From assembly GCF_964355755.1 (NCBI RefSeq), contig NC_092672.1, forward strand, positions 9,668,501 to 9,732,500: a DNA stretch of 64,000 nt, in the 5' to 3' direction. The notes below the pieces were generated by a model, which was given only the letters and a program-made list of their open reading frames with translations, ran no database searches and had not been told where the DNA came from. This document shows, one piece after another, positions 12,201 through 27,200 of this stretch (position 1 is the stretch's first letter; each line of letters begins with the position of its first letter). This DNA comes from Antedon mediterranea. Taxonomy: Eukaryota; Echinodermata; Crinoidea; Comatulida; Antedonidae. The position numbers were made by a program, and so were the translations under genes.

Positions 12201-15200
12201 CACGCATGGTTAATTATTGGAATGACGTAATAAATATGGAAGTGTATGTATTAATGTATATGTTCTCAACTTTAATCTTCATTTCATTATATTTTTTAAC
12301 ATTTTTCTTTTAAGTAGTATAAGGTATTTTGTTTAACAACTAAACCGAATGCGTTTCTCCAGTTGAATAATATGTATATAGAATGTAAAGCCTGTTTTCC
12401 TGTCGACGTTATTCGACGCTATCGTTAACAAAAATCGGCGATCTTCAACGTAGACATAGAAATTTATTTACAGGAAAAGGGACTTTTTTAACTAACGATG
12501 ACGATACAAAATGTCGGCGATATACAGGAAAAGGTGTAATAATCGACGGTAATCGACGCTACAAGTCGCGATCGTTGACAATCGCAAGAGTTGAATCCAG
12601 TTCAACTCTAGCGATATCACAACGCTAAAACGTAAGAACTGACCAATCATCATGGCGATACAGCACATGACGTCACATAATTGATGGCAAATTCTGCTGA
12701 CTGACTACATTTATTTTTGTTGCATCGCGGCGCGGTCAAAGGTAGGCCTAGCCTTACCAAAGTTACTATAAAATGATGTTCCGGAAAGTAGGCGCGGGGA
12801 TATTAGGTAGGTCAAAGTCTTCAGCCTAGTCCAAAATGCTATTTGGACTAGGATAGGCCTACTGAAAACGAAGAACCATCAGTATAGAGATATTAATATG
12901 CCTAGGCCCACGTCCTACACTGTGAGCCTACTGCTAGAGGCAGGGGAGTCCTCTATTCATTTTTGCGCGTTACACGATGACGTCAAGAAAGAAGACAGGA
13001 GTTTCAATTAACTCTAACGTTCAACGCTAGAAATCAAATGTTCGCGCTATCGTTAACATTTCAACTTGATCGTTTGCAAACGATTGTCGTTGAACTGTTA
13101 ACGATCAACGACGATAGCGTCGAATAACGTCAACAGGAAAACAGGCTTTATGATCATTTTATTCTTCGATTAAATAATCGCGAGCTCCACCTTGTTATTA
13201 TTTTAAACGTGTGGTTTTAAGTAGTTTAAGGTATTTTTTATGGTGTCTGATCATTTCGGCCGCCAGTCATTTCGGCCGCCGGTTATGGAACGCCCAAAAT
13301 CATGACACGCCAAAAAAGACAAAATATGTATTGTTCATTTCGGCCGCCAGAATCGTCAATATTGTTAATAACGTATTGTTACTTACTTGTCAAAAAGGGT
13401 GTATACATGTGCCTATCGCCTGAATAGACGTGTGTAAATGGTGTCAGATGAAATCGGTCGCGCTTGAAATCGATCGCGTTTGAAATCGGTCGCGATAAAA
13501 TAAACATCCGGTATTTTGTATGGAGCGCCGCTAGATACGCTTTTTATCCTATTAGTTACGTTTGATATCGGTCGCGTTTTATATTGGTCGCGCTAATTTG
13601 TATATGGCGCATTAGATACATTTTTAATGAAAACGTTCATTATGTTTTTAGTTAATTTTGAATATTGGAATTTCTAATAATACTGTTTGACATTTTTTTA
13701 AACCTCGATCGTTATTTTTAAGTACAGTAAATATAAATATTTATCTCATTATTTATAAATAATTTGTGTTTCCATTTTATCTTACAGGTTTTAATGAATT
13801 GTAATGTGTTCTTTTAGCATGCCGTTGTTTAAGGTTTTGAAAATAAATAATAATTTAATAGTTAAACAAGTAGACGCGCCTATTGCGTATTTTTTAATCA
13901 CAGTTAATTACGAAACTCGTTCTATACCTGCAAGTGGATACCAGCTCAATGAGGTTTATGCAATAAAGGAATTTGATGCATGATGATGATTTTTGCATTC
14001 GATATCCGCCACTCTGACGTGAGCATGGTTTAGGATAATAATAAAATTTATAGATAATATTCCGTTATAAATCAATCTACCAGCCCTACAGTATGTCTAT
14101 GATGTACAATGATAGATGTGAGAATAATGTATGGATAATAAAGGTGGACACGATTCTCAAAGAGGTACTGATATTTAAAAATTTAGATTTACGAACGTCA
14201 TATGGATGTTATGTGAGACTACTTACTTAATTATTTACATTAAATGATTATTGTAAATAAAGAAATAAAAGATATTTTTCAAATTAAAATCTATAGTATC
14301 GACGTACAGTATACGTAAATTATATACATCGTTTCACAAAAACACGTGCAGGAGGCCTATAGACGTTTTAAAAGTATGGTTATTAGTAATAGACGTCATC
14401 TTTACCTGGCCATGGACAACGATCGTACGTGTTTTGTCCCTGATTTGACACACTAACAAGTGCGTGCTTTTTAAAAAGGGGAAACCCCGTCAGCAAAATA
14501 ACGCATTGTTAGAGGAAACAGCTGCACGATCATAGAAGGCGCATCTCTCCCAATATGGCTTATTCGGGGGTTTATTTCAGTAACTCGCCTTTTAACCATC
14601 CGCATATAATGATCATTTTTACTAACAACTATTTTAAACATTAGAAATAAAAGTATACACGTGATTTGTCTCAACAATTATTATTATACACTTAATATTA
14701 TTATCCTACATAAAGTATTTAAATAAAATAAAAAAATAAAAATTATGTGATCGAATAGTATGTTGTTAACGACATGATATAATCTGCCACAGTATGCATA
14801 AGTATAACAATGGATACGCTGGCTTTACGGGCTATACATTGTAACAATTATTGTTTTTAAATAAATTGTTCTCTTTTACGTAATTGTTTGCATAATAAAG
14901 GACAGACGTATATTCTCTATATAATATATTAATTACAGTACATATAACTGGAGGTAAATTATTATATGCCTGATGGGGGCTGAGAGGTTGTAGGGCTCAG
15001 TCAGGAAGAAGCCGGCGAATGACAGTAAAATAGCGCAAGTCTATACAAATCAAAAAGTATGATCGTTTTTGTTGATTGCTGCTTGCTGTTTGAATACGCA
15101 CGTCTATTCAGGCGATAGGCACATGTATACATTATTTTTTATAATTGAGGCGTGCCATACATTAACAATTTTGACGATTGGCGGCCGAAATGAACAATAC

Positions 15201-18200
15201 ATATTTTGTCCTTTTTGGCGTTTCATGATTTTAGGCGTTCCATAACCGGCGGCCGAAATGACTGGCGGCCGATATGCACTGTGACCTTTTTTTTTATTAA
15301 CAACTAGGCCTAAACCGAATGCGTGACAGAATTTCCAGTTGAATGATAATCATAGAATATAAAGATAAAACGATAATGATCATCGCGAGCTCCACCTTGT
15401 ATTGTGCACAAGAATGTAGGATAAAAATGCATTGTGCTTGTGCAGTGCATGACAAAATACTATTATTTGCTAGAAGTAATAATATTTTACCTTTTTAATA
15501 CCTGTACACAAAACGAATTAAGAGGTCAAAAAAAGTGCACTGAAGTGAAATGAATGATGAAAAACCAGAATTTCGCTAATTTAAGTAGACCTGGTTCAGT
15601 AAAACGTAACAATAAGTTATTCAAATGCTTTAACTTTTGTATGCGTATAGTATTTTTCTGTTTGTGGTGCTATCAAAAACCTCTTTTTTAGTACTTTTTT
15701 TCTGTCTGCTCGTCTTTCAAAATGGTTAATTAATTTTGTAACATTAATACAAACTTTTCATTTTTGCCTTGAAAGTTATTATTTATCTTCATTAAACATC
15801 AGAATACTTGTTCTCATTAAAATCTTTGTCTATTCGTCGTGTTAAAGAAAACTGTACAACACAATAATCTTCCGCTCGTTGATTAGGCCTAAATTATGGA
15901 CATACAGTCAAACAGCCCAAATATGAAGACTTTATATCTAGTGACTAAAAAATAGAAGAATTGAAGGAAAAGGCAAATATTCAAGTTAAACAATTTTTGG
16001 TTTTTTTTGCTTGTTTTTAATTATTATTTTTTCCAATATGTATTTCATAGATTCGACCACAATAGATATTTATGTCACAGACGAAGATGATCCCGTATAT
16101 TCAACAACACCTGAAATGACGACACAAGGTGAGTAGGCCTAATAATCAAATAAAAAAAAAATCAGCTGCTATCTATAGATATTGCAATGTACAGTATGAT
16201 GCCGTTGTGTGTTGTAATCTCGTTCCAAATTAATAACAATAATGAATTAATAAATATCTTTAAAAAATCTATTATGTTATGTCAGTCAATAACATGACGA
16301 CTAGTCTGGGTTCCAGACGGAGTTTTGTCTTAATATTAGTAAAAAGATAAATATTTTGGCACATATGGCGTTTCATACGTATACTACTTGATTTTGGATA
16401 CTGTATTTTCAGACAAAAATCGCGGTCGAAATAAAAACAAATAAATAAAAAAAAAAGATAATACAGACTTGGGGCAAGTCTACATGACGACAGACAGCTA
16501 TATACATTTAAGGCCTACCATACTTTGTTGTAAATCAAATCTGGCTTAAGCTTGGTTTCCACTAGCGACGCAACGTAACGCAATCTACGAAACGTAATAA
16601 AATGCCCTTCTAATAATTGTGTTTTCCCCCGTCTGCGTGAAATCAAACCTGCGATGTTTGCATCACTATTGCGTCGTTCCCACTAGAACGCAATGCAGCG
16701 ACGTATTGACGCAAAGTGCTGTATTGTGTAATCACCAGTGGGAACCGACGATGAATCAGTTATGAAAACATCTCACAGGTTTGATTCACGCAGGCGGGGG
16801 CAAACACAATTATCGGAAGAAAATGTATTTCCAGTAATTGTGTTTTCCCCCGCCTGCGTAAAATGAAACCTGTGATGTTTGCAGCACTGTAGAACGCAAC
16901 GCAACACAACGCCTTTTCTTAAGCGTAGTTCCCACTAGCGACGCAACGTAACGTAACCGACGCAACGTTACAAAATGCCCTTCCAATAATTGTGTATTAT
17001 CAGTTTTACTCATAATCGTCATTCTCTGATTGGTTGAAACTTCGTCAGTCTTTCGAGGGCGCACTTCGAATATATCTTCAATTGTTTTGCGTTAGTTAGC
17101 TACATTAAAGGGAAGTTCCTATTATTGACAAAGAATAAAGGTAATAATAATATTTTTCAAAAAACCAAAAATAATCTTTTCAGTACGTTAATTGAAGTAA
17201 TTTCATTAGTTATACGACACACTAAAATATTGTACCATCTTTAGACCAGTGTTTAAAGTTTAAAGTTTATTTACACGGCAAAACATTACAAACTACTTTG
17301 TAAGTAGTGCAATTGAGTGAATAACATGTGACCCACAAGCATCTAACCAAATGACAATAATCTACTCAGGTGTGTTATAATACTACTGCATATCTGTTTT
17401 TGTTTTGTTTTTTTCTTCAGATCCAGATCAATGTGCGTTTGAAGTATTAAACGAATGTGATACCGAAAACGGACATTGTACAAATACGGATAGTGGCTAC
17501 ACGTGCGAATGTAATGAAGGATATACATTGGCGTCTAATGGTTTCGACTGTGAAAGTAAGCTACATTTACACACACACACAAATATTCTAAATATGCACG
17601 TACTCATTGAAAAAATCCCTATTATTTTGTACTGAAGTATTTTTCGACAAGGCTATCATTTGAATATAAAAGCGTTTTCCTCCTAATGGTGGTTTTTCAT
17701 GCAATGACACTATTGTTTTACAGATACGAATTGCCCAAATACATTCACTAAATGTCCAGGTACCAATAATGACAACTGCGTTTCATTTAACAAATTATGC
17801 GATACGATAAATGACTGTGGTGATTGGTCAGATGAAAATGCACTCTCGTGTGGTAAGTCTTAATTTTAAATTGCTACAGATAAAAATAGACATTAACTGT
17901 GTAATTATTGCTATGAGACGCTGATAATACGAAAGAGTAGGCCTATGTCACGCCAAATGAATTGAATAATATTACAGTATGATGTATATATATTATTATA
18001 AATATATTAAACACAAAAGACAAAAAACATTAATTCTAAACCGCCCGGCGATATACTAAAAATGTAAGATAAGATAATAAGATAAGATGATTGTTGTAAT
18101 TACAGCCTCGGTATTATATGGTAGCGTGGCCAGTTCATTTCCACGCCGCCTTATACTGTTATTATGTTTAGTATTTTTGCTAATTTTAGGGGAATGTTCT

Positions 18201-21200
18201 GAAAGTCAAACACGATGTGATAACGCTTATTGCATTGATACCAGCTTATTTTGCGATGAAACTGCTAATAATTGTCCGGATAATTTCGACGAGACGTCTT
18301 CCTTGTGTGATGGTGAGTATGTCTTCAAATCAATGACAGTCAAATTGCAAAGTGGTTAAGGCAGGGGCGCCGTTTACCGTACCTAAAAAGCCAACAGCAT
18401 CGGCAAAGGTTCGAGACCGACTCGCTCCTAGTTCTGTTGGTGGAACAAGTCTTTTTGGATAAGGACTATAAACCGTAGGTCAAATGCACACAGTTATAAC
18501 CTGTGTGCACTTTAAAGAACCCATTTCATTATTCGAGAACTGTTTCACAAAATAGCCTCTGTATCTGGGAGATTACCACCTATCTAATAGGACATTGATT
18601 AATTTACTATTGGTAATCCTTGGCCACAATGACTAAGACACGTACCAATATCAGTGTCCTACCGGGTCCAAATTATTCAACAACAAAACAATCCATGATC
18701 GTCACCTCATTTCACAATGAAAATCCTCATACTTACTGTATAGTAGGGCCCATAATAGCAGAAGCGTTATTATTATGGCAAATATTATACTTTTTGTTAA
18801 CAGGAAGTTGCCTTTCGTTGGACCCACTGGATAATGGTAAACAAACCTTTCCAGCACAACATCGCAGGCGTTATTTAAACAACCAAGTCATCGAATTCGT
18901 CTCTAACGATGGTTTTACGTTGGTAGGAGATTCAGTGTTGACGTGCACTGACGAAAGCTTCGGCGACAACCTACCTCGTTGTTATTGTAAGTGTTAGACC
19001 TATTATTGGATAAGTACACCACGTCACGGAAAACTCGTAATATGTCTAATATCTGCCGCGGTTTTACTTTAATCAAATGAGTGCCTCAATATCAATGTGC
19101 ATGCACAATTGCTTTTTTCATATTTAACACTATTTTAATGAATATTGTAGCGATGTGTAATGTACCTGATGCACCAACATATGGAACTGTATCGACCAAT
19201 GAAATGGTTGACCACGGTGATACAATTGAGTTTGCTTGTAGCACTGGTCTTGTTTTAGAACCTGCTACTCCAACTATATACACATGTAATGATGGTTCTC
19301 TTGAATACAACATCAGAAAGCACTGCATAGGTAATTATTCTTAATATTCTGTTTACTATTTTTCATCTTTTTAAATAATACATTAACTATATAAAAGAAT
19401 GATATAATAATAACTAACCCTGTGATACTGATTTAGTGAGTGAGTGGCCGAGCGGTTAAGACAGTGGAACCGTAATTACGTAGCCATAACATCGGCAGGT
19501 GTTCGAGGCTCACTCACTCCATGGTTCTGGTGGTAGAACGAGTCTTCTCGGATAAAGACTATAAACCGTAGGTCCAGTGTACACATCTAGCTCGTGTGCA
19601 CTTTAAAGAACCTAGTACATCTTTCGAGACGAGTAGGGGGTTACCCCGATGTATTAGTACATCACAGCCACTGATCACCAACTGGGCCTTCTGGGAGACC
19701 AGTCTTTGACTGAAGAGGTTACCCAGTATAAATATAAATTCCAATCAATCATTTAGGCTTATCCCACGTATTTAGACCAGTTCTAACGTTTTTTACGGTT
19801 CAATTAATATGCTTCGGTCGTCCCCAGGAGATAGACAGAGAAGCTCAACAGTTCCAGAACTATAATGTGGTGTACCGCGGCGCAAACTGATATTGATTTT
19901 AGACGTATACATGTATACATAGTCATGTATACTGTTTTGTTAACGCCTTCATTATTTTTTGGCCAGACTTCGATGAATGTACTCAAGACATCCCATGCGG
20001 CAGCAATGCCCAGTGCACGAACACATTTGGATCATACTCATGCGAGTGCAATGATGGATTTGAGGATGAGGGTGAGGGACAAGGATGTGAAGGTATGGTG
20101 GCAACTATATACCCACTAACCACATTTAAGGCCTTTCATAAAAATAATACGTGAAACCTAAACTTCTAACTCGAAGAGTCCTTCACACACTAAAGTCTAC
20201 ATCAACAGGAATGATTCGGACAATCAAAGCGAAGACAAAAGTGGTCATACAGTGGAAAGACCCTTAACACAAACACTGATCTTCAATGCTAAACAGAATA
20301 ATATGTATAACATATAATATAAAAGAGTGAACAACACATCTTTTTTTTTAATTTGTAGATATTGACGAATGTGCAAGGGGTACTGATACTTGCTCCGACA
20401 ATGCACTTTGTACTGATACTACCGGAAGCTACACATGCGAATGTAATGACGGTTATAGAGGCGATGGTTTTGAGTGTATCGGTAAGTTGATACATTTTTA
20501 CTATATTTAATAATATCGACAGTCGATCCTCTATAAATATTCTTCTTCCGCCGCCATTTTGTAAATGTAGAAATATTCATTGGATCAATAATGCCAGGTT
20601 GGTGGGCAGAATTCAGAAAAGGACTTTATGGTGGCTAAAAGTACGATAGGTTAAAGTTGGCAAGGATGGTTTTAAGAAAAGGACAAAATGCTTCAATGAC
20701 ATAAGATGTGTCTATTTTATGTCGTTTATAACATATATTTTAGTATTTTTTCAAACCAATTTTGGCTTTTCCTCTTTTAACGTAAGATTCGACAAATGTC
20801 AGCTATGTCTAAAAAATGTTTATATCTGTATGTTATCTAGAAATACTATATTTCGACTATGGATCCACGTATGGAGACAGTAGCCTGCGAGAGACTTTTG
20901 AAAGAAATACAAAGGCGCTCGGAGAGTACATATCTCCATCGTTTACTCCTCCGAATGGCTTTCCAGTTGGATCCGAATTTTTACCCAAACTTTATGTAAG
21001 TGTGACATTTATTGTAGGCCTATTGAATGCTATGGATCAGTTATACTAATTGTGTAACTATTACTGTTCTTGTAGCCGTATTCTTCTGTAGACACATTGT
21101 CGGATACTTAGTGTCAGTTGACTTCACTGCTGGTGTATGGATATGTCAAAAATACTTCATAATAGCCTTTCAATTTAAACTTGTCATGCAATAGTAGGCT

Positions 21201-24200
21201 AGATGATTGTATACCCTAAATTATCTTTTTCTACACTATCAAACTATATTTGAAAAAAAAATGTGATGTACCCATATATGGGCATGATTATATATTTTGG
21301 TACATCATATGTTGTTGTCACATCACAAGTTTGATAGTGTAGACAGAGCTTTAGAATCTATAATAACGATGAAATGAATGAATAATCATTAATATTACAA
21401 TTGTTTTTGTACACACATACAAAACCCGTTATTTATAATTTGTATTTTCTAATCCTTTGACAGTTTACGGAAAATGGAATTTTTATCTTGGTAAATAATA
21501 ACGATGATATTGTGAGTTACACATATCCGCCTTCTTCAGGTTTTGTTAGCGGCGATAGAAGGAACATTATTGCTCCATTCTGGGCTGATGGTGACATGTC
21601 AACAGACATTGGAGATGTTTTATACCAGGTATGGATGCTGTCTTCATATTATCTTGTTTTGTTTAAATTTACCAATTGTATTGATATACGTGAATAGGAT
21701 CAGTTTTTCCATTGTTACGGGATCAGGTAAAGGTTTGTACAAAATACTCAGGCCTACTAGTGTAAAAAAGGGAAAACAACTGATATGTAGATGTTACTCT
21801 TTCTATTTCTAACCCATATTGAATCTTCAAACTCTGAAAAGCCAAACTTTGTTCGGTCGGAATAATTTGTCCACAAACTTGGATGTTTCTATTAGTCAAC
21901 CAAGGCTTGGAAACACACGAGATACCTCTTACGAATGCCCGGATTACACAATTGTGCTCTAAAACCGCTGCACTAAGTATTATGCTATAATGTTATTGTT
22001 GCTTTGGTAAAGTAATGTGCTGTAATTCGTTGTGCTATTATCAGTTACATTATTATAATTTTTATAATATAATGTATAATTATACATTCAGGAGTACGTA
22101 TCAGGGGATGAAGACGCTCAGCTATTCCTTCCATACCTGTTAGATAGGCTAACAGAACTTACCGCAGCGGCTAGCATCACACTGCCAACAGACTTTACTC
22201 CAACATGGGCTTTGAAAGTTACCTGGCTCGATATAGCACAGCGTCCTGCGACTGCCTCAACACGTAAGGTACGGCAATCCTTCGAAATGCAAAAATATGT
22301 TATAACTCAAATTATATTCTTTTTTACAAAGTACACTTGGATGTATAAATCTAAATATTTCAATGTTTATTTTTAAAATATCCTTCTTAAGACGTTGCGG
22401 TACCTATAGTGAATAAATAGGACCTAATAAATAGGATAAACCTTTGCTAAGTTCGTTTTACATAGTGAAGCAAATTATAACGTATTGTATGTGTACACCA
22501 GTTTAATCTTACCATAACGCAGGAATCATTATCATATATCGTCCATTTTTTCAGCAGAACACATTCCAGGCAACCATAATGACTGACGGTCTGTTCAGCT
22601 TCGGATTATTTTTTTACGAAGAGGGAGATATGTCATGGGATGCTAGTTTAGAAGATCCAGCATATGCAACCATTGGATACAACGTCGACGCAGAAAATCC
22701 AACAAATTTTTTTACCGCCGGTCAATACAGACCCGATGAACATAATGGCAATACGGGAAAGCGCGGGCAATGGGTATTCCGATTAGATACAAATACAGAA
22801 GACACCATTAACCCGAGAAAATGGTGTAACGACTGGTATGACCAAGATAAGACAGAATCTTTCTCAACCAGAGGTTTAGGCACATGCCCCTGTACCGTTC
22901 AACAAATCGTACGTGACAGTCGCTACGTGTATAATCCGGTAATGTCCTTGTCACAAGACGGGCTTGGTAGAGGAAGTGATGTTGATGACGCACTTTCTAA
23001 CTATGAAATATCTTCCTCGGTCTTTTCAACCGTTGTAACACTTTTAAATGACAGTAAGACTAATATATATTTTTAATTTGAAATAATTATGTATCGAATG
23101 GAACATTTTTTCTTGATTTTTCACCGACGGCAGCAGCCGCTTACAAACGTAGTTATCTGTGTAACTCTAGGAAGATATGTTCACATCTAGGCTACAGGCT
23201 AAAGTCACATTGTATGAATTGTAGTTGGTTAGGGATCATCTCAACATTCTTCTACTACAGTTACTTCAGTAACTATGTTACTTCAACAACGTATGATTTT
23301 AGATTGTTTTAATGTTAATATTTTAGTTTATTAACTGCAAAATAAAAAATACTAAAAGAGCTTCCTAAATAATTGCATTAACGGAGTAAAGTGTAAACAA
23401 ATTCCAGTTCAATTTAAGTTACGAGCGCATAGAGACATCGTTTATTTGCGCTATATAAATCTATATATTATTATTATTATTACTGCCATAATTGCAGTAG
23501 AATAGTTTTGATATGGTCCCTTATGCAGATTATAAATATTAATTTACATTAAGCTATTGTTTTATTCTTATTATCCATTGCAACAGGAACGTCATACGCA
23601 GTATGTTTCCATTCGTCAACGTTTAACTTCTTTTTTTCTGGAACACAATGCTGTTACCGCATCAATGACTTAGCCTTGCTGGAGGGATACAACGGAATTG
23701 GAGCTAGCAGTGTTGTTTTTAAATACGCCTATAATTTTGGATTTTTTGGAATATTTTCACAGTATATCAACCACATAGGTAAGATAATAATACTTTTATC
23801 AAGTGCAGCTGTATATTGGTGCTTGCCTTCCAATCCCAAGGTTCAATCCTGACCTAGTGGCAGGGTTGTAACTCACAACTCTTTCAACTCCACTCCGAAT
23901 GAGCCTTTTTATAAGCACGATAAACTATAAAATAGTTTAGCTCATCCTGTAATTGGCAAGTTTGTGATTGATGTTGGATGAGTATGAAATAAAGTAAAAT
24001 GAAATAAAAGATAAAAGAATATAATTTTATTGAAAACCCAATTGAAGACCGATACTTTATTCTCGGGTCATTATGAAGTTCACATTGTAATAAGAGACGG
24101 GGATTTTTCACACAATTTCAGAATCGGATTTCTCATACTTGTGTACTTTTTCTCCGATAATGTTTTTGTTTGTATACGACTTGTTATTTAGTATTTTAAC

Positions 24201-27200
24201 TTATTAAATCAGACATGATTATATTTTATTATTATCTATTATAAATGAAAAAGGCGAATATCAATACCACAGCACTACTACCGTATAGTAAATTTATTCC
24301 GAAAACAAATCTCCTCTTTTATTAAATAAAAGAGGATAAATGTTATTTAAATTAATTATATTACTATGTTGAAATCAGTAATGTTTTATCATATTTTCTG
24401 AAATGATTGACTAAATTATGTTTTTATTTTAATTTGTATTTAGCGTATGATATTATGCCTCGGTATTATTGTTGCTCTGTGTCCCAAGATGAAAGCTTAT
24501 GCGAAAAATACGTGGAGCGAAGACCTCAATCAAGCTGTAGGGGATACACTCCACCACGATGGTGTAAGATATTATATTTATATCACTGTCCTATCAGATA
24601 GGTGGTAATCACACAAGGACATTTGTAAACCGGTAACCCCCTACTCCTCTCGAATGATGAACTGGGTTCTTTAAAGTACACACGAGCAAACTCATCAGAG
24701 ATAATGTTTGTCTTAAAATTAGTTTTTATTACAAATCTTTAATGATGGCGATTCATCAACATTTTGGTAAATTCAGGCAGAGAAGAGTGAAATGGTAACT
24801 AGTAAATTTTAGTAGGGGTCTAACGGTTTTAATTTTCTTTTAAGTTATACGATTTGAGGACTAATCGTTATACTCCTGTTATTTCTAGCATGGATGTTTG
24901 GTGACCCCCATATAACGACCAGTGATGGCTATCAATACACCTTCAATGGACATGGCGAATTTCTATGTTCCGATGTTGATAGTGGTCTGTTTCAACTCCA
25001 ATGTCGAATGTCAACACCTATCTCAGATGAGAACGTTGAGGCTACCATTTTCTCTGCATTTACAGGAGTACATACCATGACCAGTAATACATTTGTAAGT
25101 GGTTTTAGAATTGTAAAACTGGTGCATAATTATACAAATCATGAGGAAAATTCAAACACTGTTTTTAATATAAATATTTGTAATGTTAGAGGTACCTGTT
25201 TAACGCCATACAGTACATAATAAACGTGCGAACACAACTAAATTATATTAAGTATACACCTGAGTAGGTTCTTTTCATTTGATTTGACGATTTTGGGTCA
25301 CATGACTGCACTATTGCATGCTCGACGTTAAATACAACGATTCAGCACATCAACGTTAAATATAGCAGTCAACTCATGAAATATCCAACATAAAACTCAT
25401 AAACATTCATTATTTGTATATTATATTGCTATGTATTAATATATAAACACATCAGGCAAAGAACATTAATTCTAAACCGCCCGGTGATATACTGAAATTT
25501 AATTAATTAATTTGAAACGATAAAGATGAGGAAATCTGTGAGAATGAGAAAAAGTCGCCCCAACCGAGACTCGAACTTGGACCGCCTGCTTGATATGCAG
25601 ATGTCCTAACCATTAGACCACTGGGGTTTTCATGGTATTGTTCAAACTCGATTGGATAGCAACTCTTTAACATTCTCGGCGTGGTACGGCGGAACAGCAC
25701 TAGTCCTCAGTGCACCAGAGATCAAATTGATTCGCCCTCATCTTTCAGTATTTTTATTCACGAGGCGGGATCTCCGAAGAGATACTTTTATATATATAAA
25801 CACATCAGGCAAAGAACATTAATTCTAAACCACCCGGTGATATACTGAAATTTAATTAATTAATTTGAAACGATAAAGATGAGGAAATCTGTGAGAATGA
25901 GAAAAAGTCGCCCCAACCGAGACTCGAACTTGGACCGCCTGCTTGATATGCAGATGTCCTAACCATTAGACCACTATGTATTAATATATATATATATATA
26001 TATATAATATTTGATAGCTTTTTTTGATTGCTTTTTGTTAGGTTCAATTCACACTAAATGAGGATGGAACAGATTTTGATATCGTTGTGAATGGTTCAGA
26101 AACGGTCACCACTTCTAGTTTGGAAATGGGTAATTGTTATCTATCAATTGGTCATTTAGGCTATTAGTGACACATTTGTTTTCGTTATTGTTTATAAAAA
26201 ATCACAATTTTGAAATACTCAAAAATCCATTTTAAATACGTATAAAAATGCATTTAAAATACAGAATTAAATATATTATCTGGAATGTCGAATTAAAAAT
26301 ATGAATTGCGTTTGGATCTATAATCTAAAACGTGAATTAAACTCTTTAACCATTGATTTGATGATCAATTAGCTGGCAATAGTCGAATATAATACAAATT
26401 ATTCTTCATCAACTTTTATTTAAAAAAAATGTATTCATTATTTTCTCTGCGATCTAGTTCAGAGTGTCTATTCACTTATTCCATCAGCAAAGTATTATGG
26501 ATTTTGTTCTCTTTCTTGGATTTCTGCCTTTCTTTGGAATGGTTTACCCATCTCTATCCGTCTTTACTTAAGCTCTGTCTACACTATCAAACTCAATATG
26601 TGACAACAAATGTGATGTGCCCATATATGGACATGATGACATCATATCACGACAATATTTGGGCATTTCACTACAATAGTTTGGCATATCACTACCATAT
26701 TTGGGCACATCACGTTTGTCAAACTAGTTTGATAGAGTATTGTAGTGGTAGAATTTTATACTGTTAAGCGCTTAGTGAGATTTTACATAATAATAATAAT
26801 GAGCTATCAAGCCTGAATTATTATAATCAAATAACACATTGTTATTATCTCATCTTACAGGACCTTACAGCACAATGAGTGATCCTAGCTTTTCAATATC
26901 TATACAAAATGTAAGCAACATCACTCGAGTGTCTGCGTCGTGGGGTAATATATCGTTTTCGGTTGCTTTGCAAGAAAAGATGCTTGATGTGGTATTACAA
27001 TTTACAGAGGAGTATAAGGGCAGGACATCTGGATTATTCGGTAATAACAGATTGCGTTACAGCTTTTTTTTACAATACTCTTTTAAATTTCGAATTTATT
27101 CGCGTGAATTGAAAAGTGTTGAACTAATGTGCATGCATATTTATATTTTCATCAACTTAATGTGACGTGATAAAAATGCGCAACAAATCAGAACTCATAA

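Noticed and set aside
19434-19520. A genuine Leu/Ser tRNA gene
   Set aside because: The A-box is exact but the sequence does not close into an acceptor stem and is followed by the family A body found in other copies.
25555-25626. A genuine tRNA gene on the - strand
   Set aside because: It has A- and B-box-like words and a pairable acceptor, but the anticodon loop would read ATC, the T stem is imperfect, and a second copy with the same non-tRNA tail lies beside it, so a SINE is the better reading.
25503-26047. Two near-identical - strand ORFs
   Set aside because: They translate the tandem SINE family C copies, including the tRNA-like head.
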